Assembly (NCBI RefSeq): GCF_040546025.1
Contig: NZ_JBEPNA010000004.1
Coordinates: 62,001-126,000, forward strand
Direction of reading: 5' to 3'
Length of the DNA stretch: 64,000 nucleotides
DNA from: Marisediminicola sp040546025
GTDB lineage: Bacteria > Actinomycetota > Actinomycetes > Actinomycetales > Microbacteriaceae
Positions 1 through 7,425 of the stretch are shown piece by piece. How positions within the stretch are numbered: the stretch's first letter is position 1; every line of letters begins with the position of its first letter. Position numbers and translations under genes: made by a program. Under the pieces are notes generated by a model, which worked only from the letters and a program-made list of their open reading frames with translations, ran no database searches and was not told where the DNA came from.

Positions 1-1
1 C

Positions 2-436
2 GGAGTGAAGACGGTGCTCATGAGCACCTACTCGGAGCCCAACGTCGTGCGCGAGGCTCTCGCGGCGGGCGCCCTCGGCTACCTCGTCAAGAGCGAGGAC
101 GCCGAGATGATCGTCGAGGCGATTCGCTCGGCGGCCAAGGGCGAGTCGTACATCTCAGCGGAGCTCGACCTCGCACTCAATGCGGGCGACGTGGGCGGGG
201 CGCCGAAGCTCAGCGCCCAGGAGCGCCGCGTCATGGCGCTCTACGGTGGCGGTGAGCCCGTGAAGACGGTCGCGTACCAGCTCGATATCTCTGAGGAGAC
301 GGCGAAGTCCTATCTCAAGCGGATCCGGGAGAAGTACCGTGTCGCGGGCATCGACGTCGGCACGAAGGTGGCGCTGCGGAAGCGAGCGATCCAGGACGGC
401 ATCCTGCTTCAGACTGATATGCCCGGCGCCTACTAA
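2..436 (+). CDS. LuxR/NarL-type response regulator, 3' part only
   Basis: The gene runs off the left edge, so the phosphoacceptor half of the receiver is missing. What remains (about 144 residues) starts near the end of the receiver, where YLVKSEDAEMIVEAI carries the conserved Lys region before the last helix. It then enters a DNA-binding helix-turn-helix beginning LSAQERRVMALYGGG and continuing SEETAKSYLKRIREKY, the usual shape of a LuxR/FixJ output domain. It would act as a cytoplasmic transcription regulator paired with a sensor kinase that is probably just upstream. The GTG at 5 is inside the receiver and is not a true start. The gene ends in a repeat-rich intergenic region. Family confident, target genes unknown. 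Confidence 0.85.
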   Translation, partial: GVKTVLMSTYSEPNVVREALAAGALGYLVKSEDAEMIVEAIRSAAKGESYISAELDLALNAGDVGGAPKLSAQERRVMALYGGGEPVKTVAYQLDISEETAKSYLKRIREKYRVAGIDVGTKVALRKRAIQDGILLQTDMPGAY

Positions 437-439
437 CTG

Positions 440-668
440 CTTTCATCATTCAGGAGTCTGGGGCTGAACTGACTTTCATCATTCAGGAGTCTGGGCTGCC
501 AGCATCCGCCTGATGGACGAATTCTGGGTCTGGCGCGCGGTGCGCGGGGCGGCAACGGACCCCGCGGCCACCGCGGCGACGGCCCGATCCTGAATAATGA
601 AACACCCACCGACCGCCTGCTCCTGAATAATGAAACACCCACCGACCGCCTGCTCCTGAATAGTGAAA
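440..668. repeat. Array of a 15-bp motif in two opposed 33-bp-period arms
   Basis: Five copies of TTTCAYYATTCAGGA are present. Two are forward, at 441-455 and 474-488. Three are reverse-complemented, at 588-602, 621-635 and 654-668 (last copy with one change, AGTGAAA). Within each arm copies start exactly 33 bp apart, and 588-620 and 621-653 are perfect 33-bp tandem units. The arms face each other across about 100 bp. A further inverted pair, GCATCCGCCTG (503-513) and CAGGCGGATGC (670-680), brackets the right side. No convincing gene lies in 437-686. The array sits between the end of the response regulator and the end of the MFS gene, so both flanking genes point into it. Confidence 0.9.
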
Positions 669-686
669 GCAGGCGGATGCGCCCGG

Positions 687-1925
687 CTACACCGGCGCCA
701 GCACCGGCTCTGTCACGCGGCGGCGCTGCAGCAGCAGCGCGGTCACAGCCAGCGCGATGCCAGGGGCGCAGAGGATGAGGCCGACCCAGGTGGGCGAGAC
801 GTAGCCGAACCCGGCAGCGATGGTCACCCCGCCGAGCAGGGCGCCCAGCGCGTTGCCGAGGTTCAGCGAGGCGTGGTTCGCGGCCGCAGCGAGCGTCTGG
901 CTGTCGCCGGCGACGTCCATGAGCCGGGTCTGGATGGCGGGCGAGAGGGCGGATGCGGCGAAGCCGATCAGGAACACGAACACCAGCAGTCCCGCCGTGG
1001 TCTGCGAGGTGAGGGCGAGCCCGGTGAGCGCGATGACGAATAGCCCGAAGTAGGTGAAGATCGACCCCATCACGTTGCGATCGGCGGTCCAGCCGCCGAG
1101 GAAGTTGCCGAGGGTCATGCCGACCCCGACGACGACCAGCACGACGGGCACGAATCCCGTGCCGAGCCGGGTGACCTCGGTGACGAGCGGGGAGATGTAC
1201 GTGTACACGGCGAAGAACCCGCCGAAGCCAACCGCGCCGATGAGCAGGGCGAGCCAAACCTGAATGCGCCCGAAGGCGCGCAGCTCACGCCCCATGGTCG
1301 CGTCGGGATCCCCGGGCTGGAATGGAACGAGGTACGCGATCGCCACGAACGTCGCCGCGAAAATGGCCGCGACAGCGAGGTAGGCGATTCGCCAGCTCGT
1401 CATCTGCCCGAGGTAGGTGATCGTCGGCACACCGATCACGTTCGCGATCGTGAGACCGGAGAGCACGAGGGCGACGCCCTGCCCCCGCTTGCCAGGCCCC
1501 ATGATCGAGGCCGCGACGAGCGCGGCCACACCGAAGTAGGCGCCGTGCGGCAGCCCAGCGGCGAACCGCGCGGCGAGCACGAGGCCGAAGCTCGGCAGGA
1601 GCGCGGAGGCCACCGTACCGATCGTGAAGGCGGCGACGAGCACGAGAAGGAGCTGCTTGCGCGGGAAGCGGGCGGCGAGCGCCGCGATCGTCGGCGCACC
1701 GACGACGACGCCGAGGGCGTAAGCGGAGACGAGCGATCCCGCTCGCGCGTTTGCGACCGCGGGCGAGTCGGCGTACAGGCCCGGGAGGAGATCCTGGGCG
1801 AGGTTCGGCAGCAGCCCCATCGCGACGAATTCGGTCGCGCCGATGCCGAAACCGCCCAGAGCGAGCGCGAGCAGCGCGAGTCGGGCGCGGGCGGGTGTGA
1901 GTGTGGTCACGAAGGTGCGAACCAT
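687..1925 (-). CDS. MFS exporter, DHA1 (AraJ/YdhP-like) family
   Basis: A 412-residue membrane protein with the twelve hydrophobic segments of a major facilitator. GIGATEFVAMGLLPNLA in the first helix and the RFPRKQLLLV loop after helix 2 are typical of the DHA1 arabinose/chloramphenicol-type efflux branch. It probably exports small drug- or sugar-like molecules by proton antiport; substrate not predictable. I chose the ATG at 1925 because it lies just ahead of the first membrane helix; an upstream ATG at 1964 would add 13 residues, and neither has a clear ribosome binding site. It is transcribed towards the repeat array at 440-668 and diverges from the thiamine-binding-type gene. Confidence 0.85.
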   Translation of the reverse strand: MVRTFVTTLTPARARLALLALALGGFGIGATEFVAMGLLPNLAQDLLPGLYADSPAVANARAGSLVSAYALGVVVGAPTIAALAARFPRKQLLLVLVAAFTIGTVASALLPSFGLVLAARFAAGLPHGAYFGVAALVAASIMGPGKRGQGVALVLSGLTIANVIGVPTITYLGQMTSWRIAYLAVAAIFAATFVAIAYLVPFQPGDPDATMGRELRAFGRIQVWLALLIGAVGFGGFFAVYTYISPLVTEVTRLGTGFVPVVLVVVGVGMTLGNFLGGWTADRNVMGSIFTYFGLFVIALTGLALTSQTTAGLLVFVFLIGFAASALSPAIQTRLMDVAGDSQTLAAAANHASLNLGNALGALLGGVTIAAGFGYVSPTWVGLILCAPGIALAVTALLLQRRRVTEPVLAPV

Positions 1926-2056
1926 TCTGGTCACGAAAACGGGGAACGGCTCGCCGTCGAGCATCCAGCAGAGCTCGCCGCGGCGAACTTCCCCCTACTG
2001 TACGGCAGTGGCTCGCCGCGCCTGGATCCGACCTCCTCGGGTGGGATAATCGGCGG

Positions 2057-2383
2057 ATGCTCGTATCCTTTTCAGTCGCCCCATCCGGAACCGGCAACGA
2101 CGACGGATCGGTGCACGACGCCGTCGCCGCGGCCGTGCGCATCGTGCGCGAATCGGGCCTACCCAACCACACCGACGCGATGTTCACGACCATCGAGGGC
2201 GACTGGGACAGCGTCTTCGATGTGATCAAGCGCGCGACGGAAGCGGTCGGCGCTTACGGCTCTCGCGTGTCCCTCGTGCTCAAGGCAGATATCCGACCGG
2301 GCTGGTCGGGAGAGCTCACCGGAAAGCTCGAGCGCCTCGAGGCCGCTCTCGAGGGCCAGGATCCGCCGGCACCCCAGATCTAG
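2057..2383 (+). CDS. Thiamine-binding family protein (MTH1187/YkoF-like, DUF77)
   Basis: A small protein of 108 residues starting MLVSFSVAPSGTG and containing HTDAMFTTIEGDWDSVFDVI and SRVSLVLKADIRPG. This is the ferredoxin-like fold pattern of the MTH1187/YkoF family, some members of which bind thiamine. Soluble and cytoplasmic. The ATG at 2057 is preferred to longer upstream frames because the family begins directly with this beta strand. Its 3' end overlaps the convergent GT87 gene by 68 bp. The physiological role of the family in actinobacteria is not settled. Confidence 0.8.
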   Translation: MLVSFSVAPSGTGNDDGSVHDAVAAAVRIVRESGLPNHTDAMFTTIEGDWDSVFDVIKRATEAVGAYGSRVSLVLKADIRPGWSGELTGKLERLEAALEGQDPPAPQI

Positions 2384-3701
2384 GCGCGCTCGACACGATG
2401 GCGAGGACAGCCCAGCCCAGCACCACGAACACCAGCAGGTTGCGCAGGGTGAGCACGACCAGCATCGCCGGGAACACCCCGAGCAGGTACCCGTACAAGT
2501 AGGGATAGATCACGTGGGTGAGGCCCGCGATCACCAGCACGAGCGCGGGGGGGACCACGAAGCTCGCTCCCCGCCGCTCGGCACGCGTCACCAGCCCGAG
2601 AATCACGGGCACGGCGAGCCACGAGATGAACTGCGGCGAGCCGACCTTCTGGAACGCGATCATCCCCGCAAGCAGTGCGAGCACGAGCGGCGGCAGCAGC
2701 GCCGCCGCATCCGCCCCCCGGCGCAGCGCGACCAGCGCGACGGCGGTGATGGCCGCGACGGCGAGCAGCAGAACCGGAGTCATGAGTGAGCCGACCAGAT
2801 CGGTGCCCTCGCCGCGCACCTGCCAGGTGAGGATCCTGTCGTCGTAGTAGACGCTCGCGCCGGCCACGCCCGCCCAGGCGAGCCACATCCAGGCCGTCGT
2901 GACCGGCGCCTCGACCTGCAGCCCGCGCCCGGTCTGCTCGGTCACAAAGCTGAAGACGTTGGCGCCACTTCCGAACGAGAGCGTCACGGCCACCACCGCG
3001 ATGCTCACGCCGACAGCCGTCGCGAGCACACGCCAGCGGTCGCGGCTCACGGCGACGATCGCGATGACGATCGCGCCCGGCCACACCTTGATCCACGCGG
3101 CAATCGTGAGCAGCAGCGCCGCGACGCGCGGCCTGGACGCGATCAGGCTCACAGCAATCACGGACAGCGACACGGTAACCGAGTCGATGCGGCCGAGTGC
3201 GATCGGCCCGAGCGCGAGCAGGAACAGGAGCCACCACCAGCCGGCGGCGGTGCGACCCGGGCGCGTGCCTCGGCCGGTGAGCACGCCGAACGCCAGCGCG
3301 TTGAGCAGTGTCACCGTCACGAGCCAACCGGCCACGTAGGCGCCCGGGCCGACCGTGGCGAGCGACAAAGCCGGGATTGCGTCGGCGATCTCTGTGCCCA
3401 GCTGCGCGGCGAGCATCGGCACCAGGGCGAGGATCGGATAGACCCACGGCGCGTCGATGCCGACCCAGTAGTCGGCACCGGTGGCCTGATCCGTCCAGAA
3501 GCGGTAGACGGTGACGTCGCCGAGCGGCCAGCCGTAGCCGAAGACGTTGAGGGCGATGAGCACGGCGTGCACGAGCAGGAAGCCCGCCCACAGCACGCGC
3601 GGGTCTCGGGCGGCGCGGCGCCAGGGGATATCCGCGGTCGCACCCGCCGGCGGCGCCTGCTCCCCGCCAGAACCGACGGACACCGGCAGCACCCGGCTCA
3701 C
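2316..3701 (-). CDS. GT87-family (DUF2029) polyprenol-phosphate mannosyltransferase-like membrane protein
   Basis: A 461-residue polytopic membrane protein. A soluble start is followed by about ten or more hydrophobic helices, with a loop containing DVTVYRFWTDQATGADYWVG and the helix AAWIKVWPGAIVIAIVA, a pattern shared with actinobacterial GT87 glycosyltransferases that use lipid-linked mannose for wall glycolipids. The start is a GTG at 3701 whose last bases form the TGA stop of nnrD (GTGA), so the two are translationally coupled; longer in-frame extensions run inside nnrD and are shadows. Substrate is inferred from the family only. Confidence 0.75.
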   Translation of the reverse strand: MSRVLPVSVGSGGEQAPPAGATADIPWRRAARDPRVLWAGFLLVHAVLIALNVFGYGWPLGDVTVYRFWTDQATGADYWVGIDAPWVYPILALVPMLAAQLGTEIADAIPALSLATVGPGAYVAGWLVTVTLLNALAFGVLTGRGTRPGRTAAGWWWLLFLLALGPIALGRIDSVTVSLSVIAVSLIASRPRVAALLLTIAAWIKVWPGAIVIAIVAVSRDRWRVLATAVGVSIAVVAVTLSFGSGANVFSFVTEQTGRGLQVEAPVTTAWMWLAWAGVAGASVYYDDRILTWQVRGEGTDLVGSLMTPVLLLAVAAITAVALVALRRGADAAALLPPLVLALLAGMIAFQKVGSPQFISWLAVPVILGLVTRAERRGASFVVPPALVLVIAGLTHVIYPYLYGYLLGVFPAMLVVLTLRNLLVFVVLGWAVLAIVSSAPRSGVPADPGPRERPRGARAFR

Positions 3702-4525
3702 GCGAGCGGGGCAGCGAGCAGACGGGCGACGACCCCGGACAGCTCGGCGGCGAGGTCGAGAACGGTCAACGGGCCGCCCGCGCTCGCCCGCTCGGCGGCG
3801 AGGGAGTGCAGCACGCACGCCGTCGCCGCGAGCGGCGCGAGCGCACCGCGGGTCGCCGCGATCTCGGCGGAGTGGGTGGCGAGGAGTGAGCCGAGGATGC
3901 CGCCGAGGGCGTCGCCGGTGCCGGCGGTCGCCGTCCACGACGTCGCGGAGGTCACGAGCAGCCGGGTCCCGTAGGGGTCGGCGACGTGCGTACGGAACCC
4001 CTTGAGGAGCACCGTGACGCCGAGGTCGTCGGCGGCACGCGCCGCCCAGGCGGCGGGATCCCGCGTGATCTCCGACCGGTCGATGCCCAGCATCCGCGAA
4101 AGTTCGCCGTGGTGCGGGGTAATGACCGTCGGTCCTGCGGCGGAGCCGAGGAGTTCGAGGGCACCGGCGTCGAGGACGGTTGGCAGCTCCTGCGTGATGG
4201 CGGTTGTGAGGCGGCTTACGGTGGCGGCGTCGCGGGCTCCGGCCGCGATTCCCGACCCGAGCAGCCAGGCCTGCACCCGCCCCTGCCGGGTGACGATCTC
4301 AGGTCGGCGCGCGAGCGCGAGTCTCCTCGGCACCTCAGGCCCGAGGTAGCGCACCATGCCGACCCCGGTACGAAGCGCGGCCTCGACTCCGATGACGGCG
4401 GCTCCCGGATAGTCCGTCGACCCGGTGACGATTCCCAGCACACCGCGCGAGTACTTGTCGTCGCTCGCCGTGGGAACCTTGATCTGCCGGGCGGCGTCCG
4501 CCAGCGTCCACTCGGAGTAGGTCAC
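3698..4525 (-). CDS. nnrD: ADP-dependent NAD(P)H-hydrate dehydratase
   Basis: A 275-residue ribokinase-fold enzyme that dehydrates the damaged cofactor NAD(P)HX at the expense of ADP. Diagnostic stretches are YSRGVLGIVTGSTDYPGAA near residue 25, ITPHHGELSRM near 135, and TAGTGDALGG with the catalytic Asp at 205. Most bacteria fuse this domain to an epimerase (NnrE); here it stands alone, which is common in actinobacteria. It is the first gene of a two-gene unit with the GT87 gene and diverges from the OYE gene. Confidence 0.92.
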   Translation of the reverse strand: MTYSEWTLADAARQIKVPTASDDKYSRGVLGIVTGSTDYPGAAVIGVEAALRTGVGMVRYLGPEVPRRLALARRPEIVTRQGRVQAWLLGSGIAAGARDAATVSRLTTAITQELPTVLDAGALELLGSAAGPTVITPHHGELSRMLGIDRSEITRDPAAWAARAADDLGVTVLLKGFRTHVADPYGTRLLVTSATSWTATAGTGDALGGILGSLLATHSAEIAATRGALAPLAATACVLHSLAAERASAGGPLTVLDLAAELSGVVARLLAAPLA

Positions 4526-4606
4526 TGTTCGACCCTAGTTCGCTTGCGGGCGGATCGGATGCCGGAAGCGGGCATAGATTCGCGCGGTGCTCGGTTGTAG
4601 GTCGAG

Positions 4607-5689
4607 ATGTCTGAACCCACGCTCTTCTCCTCGCACACCATCCGCTCCGTCACCGTGCGCAACCGCATCTGGGTCGCGCCGCTCTGCCAGTACTCGGTGG
4701 ACAGGGAGGACGGCGTGCCCACCGACTGGCACCTCGTGCACCTCGGTTCGTTCGCGCGCGGCGGCGCCGGCCTCGTGATGACCGAGGCGACCGCCGTGAA
4801 TGCGGTCGGCCGCATCTCGGCAGAGGACACCGGCATCTACACTGACGAGCAGCGCGACGCATGGTCACGCATCGTCGACTTCGTCCACGGCCAGGGCGCC
4901 TCCGCCGGCATCCAGCTCGCCCACGCGGGCCGCAAGGCGTCGGTCTTCCGGGAGTGGGGGCCCGACTCGGGCACCCGCCCGGTCGGTGCCGGCGGCTGGT
5001 CCACCGTTGCGCCCTCCGCCGTCGCCTTCGATGGCTACGACGAGCCGGGCGCGCTCGACCGTGCCGGCATCGACGACATCGTGGCCGACTTCGCGCGGGG
5101 CGCGCGCCGATCCGTGGAGGCCGGGTTCGACATCCTCGAGATCCACGCCGCCCACGGCTATCTGGTGCACCAGTTCCTGTCGCCGCTGTCGAACCGGCGC
5201 ACTGACGAGTACGGCGGCAGCCTGAAGAACCGTGCCCGGCTGCTGCTCGAGATCGTTGCCGCGGTGCGCGCCGAGGTCGGCGAGCTCGTGCCGATCTTCG
5301 TGCGCTTCTCGGCGACCGACTACACCGACGGCGGCTGGGATGTCGCCCAGACGACCGCCGTCGCGGAGTGGGCGCGGGATGCCGGCGCCGACCTGTTCGA
5401 CATCTCGTCCGGCGGCCTCGTGGCCGGTGCGAAGATCCCGATCGGCCCCGGCTATCAGGTGCCGTTCGCCGCGGAGGTACGCCGCGACGCCGGGGTTGCG
5501 GTGAGCGCCGTCGGCCTGATCACCGAGGCCGCGCAGGCCGACGAGATCATCCGCTCCGGTCGGGCCGACGTGGTCATGATGGGGCGCGAGATCATGCGGG
5601 ACCCGCACTTCCCTCTGCGCGCCGCCCACGAGCTCGGGGTGCCGATCGACTACTGGCCGGCCCAGTACCACCGCGCGCGTCCTCGCTAG
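4607..5689 (+). CDS. NADH:flavin oxidoreductase, old yellow enzyme (YqjM-like)
   Basis: A 360-residue FMN TIM barrel that reduces activated C=C bonds using NAD(P)H. Visible motifs are RIWVAPLCQYS (position of the redox-tuning Cys in YqjM-type enzymes), GIQLAHAGRKAS with the substrate-binding His region, and HAAHGYLVHQFLSP followed by SNRRTDEYGGSL. The length matches the thermophilic-like YqjM class. Natural substrate unknown. It is followed 15 bp later by a GNAT gene on the same strand, possibly co-transcribed. Confidence 0.9.
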   Translation: MSEPTLFSSHTIRSVTVRNRIWVAPLCQYSVDREDGVPTDWHLVHLGSFARGGAGLVMTEATAVNAVGRISAEDTGIYTDEQRDAWSRIVDFVHGQGASAGIQLAHAGRKASVFREWGPDSGTRPVGAGGWSTVAPSAVAFDGYDEPGALDRAGIDDIVADFARGARRSVEAGFDILEIHAAHGYLVHQFLSPLSNRRTDEYGGSLKNRARLLLEIVAAVRAEVGELVPIFVRFSATDYTDGGWDVAQTTAVAEWARDAGADLFDISSGGLVAGAKIPIGPGYQVPFAAEVRRDAGVAVSAVGLITEAAQADEIIRSGRADVVMMGREIMRDPHFPLRAAHELGVPIDYWPAQYHRARPR

Positions 5690-5704
5690 CGGCATACTGG
5701 CGGC

Positions 5705-6148
5705 ATGAGCCCGAGCATCCGCCCCCTCTCCCCCGCCGACCAGCCCGAGTGGAGCGCGCTCTACGCCGGCTACCGCGAGTTCTATCGCGAGCCTGCCGAC
5801 CCGGCCAAGGTGCAGGCGGCGTGGCGGATGCTGTTCGACCCGGCCACCCGCCTCGAGGGTCTCGTGGCGGTGGACGACGGCGTGGTCGTCGGGCTCGCGA
5901 ACTGGCGGGAGTTCCCCGACCAGCTGTCGGCGTCGACCGGGATCTTCCTCGATGACCTGTTCGTTTCGCCCGAGGCCAGGGGCAAGGGTGTCGGCGAGCA
6001 GCTTCTCGAGGCGCTCGCACAGGTCGCGCGGGATCGCGGGATCGGCGTCGTGCGCTGGATCACCGCACCGGACAATGCCACCGCGAGGCGACTCTACGAT
6101 CGTGTCGCCGAGCTCGCCCCGTGGGTGACCTACGACCTGAGCCCGTGA
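5705..6148 (+). CDS. GNAT family N-acetyltransferase
   Basis: A 147-residue protein with the GNAT fold. The acetyl-CoA pyrophosphate loop is seen as SPEARGKGVGEQLLEAL (about residues 90-106), preceded by the strand FLDDLFV and followed by DNATARRLYDRVAE. It transfers an acetyl group to an amine, but the acceptor cannot be read from the sequence. The start is 15 bp after the OYE gene. Confidence 0.88.
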   Translation: MSPSIRPLSPADQPEWSALYAGYREFYREPADPAKVQAAWRMLFDPATRLEGLVAVDDGVVVGLANWREFPDQLSASTGIFLDDLFVSPEARGKGVGEQLLEALAQVARDRGIGVVRWITAPDNATARRLYDRVAELAPWVTYDLSP

Positions 6149-6200
6149 CCCTATCCGACCTCCGTGCTCACGCACGACCGCTCACCGCACCGCACGTCAC

Positions 6201-6225
6201 CCCACCCCACCCCACCCCACCCCAC
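6201..6225. repeat. Pentanucleotide microsatellite (CCCAC)5
   Basis: Five perfect CCCAC units, bordered by GTCAC on the left and CTCAC, GTCAC on the right, which look like decayed units. It lies 50 bp after the GNAT stop in a 230-bp gap between convergent genes. Not in a coding frame that I trust, so slippage would probably be silent. Confidence 0.85.
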
Positions 6226-6241
6226 CTCACGTCACCTTCGT

Positions 6242-6311
6242 CGAGCGTGCCTCTCCCGGCCGAGTGTGCCCATTTCAGCAGACACGCTCGGTGCGATCAG
6301 GCACACTCGGC
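6242..6311. repeat. Nested inverted repeats of GAGYGTGCC, possible bidirectional terminator
   Basis: GCCGAGTGTGCC at 6259-6270 is exactly complementary to GGCACACTCGGC at 6300-6311. A second pair, CGAGCGTG (6242-6249) and CACGCTCG (6282-6289), interleaves with it. So one short motif appears four times in alternating orientation. It sits between the convergent GNAT and CNNM genes, where a terminator for both would be expected; there is no T-tract. Confidence 0.7.
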
Positions 6312-6378
6312 GGAATCAGTGACCTCCGCGGCGGCGCATCCCCTCCGCGAGGAGGTGAGGCGGTGAGGAGGGGGCTAG

Positions 6379-7425
6379 CTAGATCCGCCGCGTCGCGTCC
6401 TGGACCTCGCCGACGAGCTCCTCGATGATGTCCTCAAGGAAGAGCACCCCCTGCGTGGTGCCCGTCCCGTCGAACACGCTCGCGAGGTGGGTGCCGGACC
6501 GGCGCATCGACGCCAGGGCGTCCTCGAGGTCCATCTCGCGGTCGATCGCGATGAGCTGGCGGATGCGCTTGGGCGGGACGGGCTCCTCGAACTCCTCGGC
6601 GTCCTCGAGGTCGATGACGTCCTTGAGGTGAAGGTACCCGGTGGGGAGGCCTGCGTCGTCGACGAGCACGTAGCGGGAGAACCCGTGCCGCGCGACCGCG
6701 CGCTCGACCTGCTTGGGCGTCGCCGCCTCCGAGAGCGACACGAGGTCGGGCATGGCGACGAAGATGTCCTTGACCTTCTTCTCGGTGAACTCGAACGCCG
6801 CCGAGAGGGCGCCGATGCTGTCGTTGAGCACACCCTCCTTGGTAGAGGTCGCCACGATCGTCGCGACCTCGTCGAAGGTGAACGCGCTCGTCGCCTCGTT
6901 CTTGGGCTCCACCTTGAACAGGCGCAGCACGCCGTTCGCGATCGCATTGAGCGACACGATCACCGGCCGGAAGATCGTCGACACGAACACGAGCGGCGGC
7001 GCGAGGATGAGCACCGCACGGTCGGGAACGGAGAACGACAGGTTCTTCGGCACCATCTCGCCCAGGACGACGTGCAGGAACGTCACGATGGCCAGCGCCG
7101 AGACGAATCCGATGGTACCGATCACCTCTGCCGACAGACCCGTGAGCTCGAGCGGGATCTCGAGAAGGTGAGCTATCGCCGGTTCCGACACGTTCAAGAT
7201 GAGCAGCGACGCGACCGTGATGCCGAGCTGGCTTGTCGCGAGCATCAGCGTCGCGTGCTCCATCGCGTACAGGGCGGCCTTGGCGGCCGGATTGCCTGCC
7301 TCGGCCTTGTGCTCGATCTGGGATCGCTTGGCCGAGATGACGGCGAACTCGGCGCCGACGAAGAAGGCGTTCGCGGCGAGCAGGATCACGAGCCACGCGA
7401 GTCCCCACCAGTCTGTGTCGGTCAT
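6379..7425 (-). CDS. CNNM/CorC-like membrane protein (DUF21 + CBS pair), short form
   Basis: A 348-residue protein with an N-terminal DUF21 transmembrane domain (about residues 1-190: AEFAVISAKRSQIEHKAEAG, then helices with MVPKNLSFSVPDRAV) and a CBS-pair domain (about 200-340: ATPKQVERAVARHGFSRYV). The family includes Mg2+/Co2+ efflux proteins and so-called hemolysins. It lacks the C-terminal CorC_HlyC domain that its upstream neighbour has. Its ATG overlaps the stop of that neighbour by 4 bp, so they form an operon and perhaps a heteromer. Confidence 0.9.
   Translation of the reverse strand: MTDTDWWGLAWLVILLAANAFFVGAEFAVISAKRSQIEHKAEAGNPAAKAALYAMEHATLMLATSQLGITVASLLILNVSEPAIAHLLEIPLELTGLSAEVIGTIGFVSALAIVTFLHVVLGEMVPKNLSFSVPDRAVLILAPPLVFVSTIFRPVIVSLNAIANGVLRLFKVEPKNEATSAFTFDEVATIVATSTKEGVLNDSIGALSAAFEFTEKKVKDIFVAMPDLVSLSEAATPKQVERAVARHGFSRYVLVDDAGLPTGYLHLKDVIDLEDAEEFEEPVPPKRIRQLIAIDREMDLEDALASMRRSGTHLASVFDGTGTTQGVLFLEDIIEELVGEVQDATRRI

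Noticed and set aside
440..668. CRISPR array
   Set aside because: The repeats are tandem with 33-bp units, reverse orientation in one arm, and the perfect copies abut without unique spacers; no cas genes are near.
4865..6175. 436-codon open frame on the minus strand antisense to the OYE and GNAT genes
   Set aside because: Arg/Gly/Ala-rich frame without any domain, opposite two clear enzyme genes; typical shadow frame at high GC.
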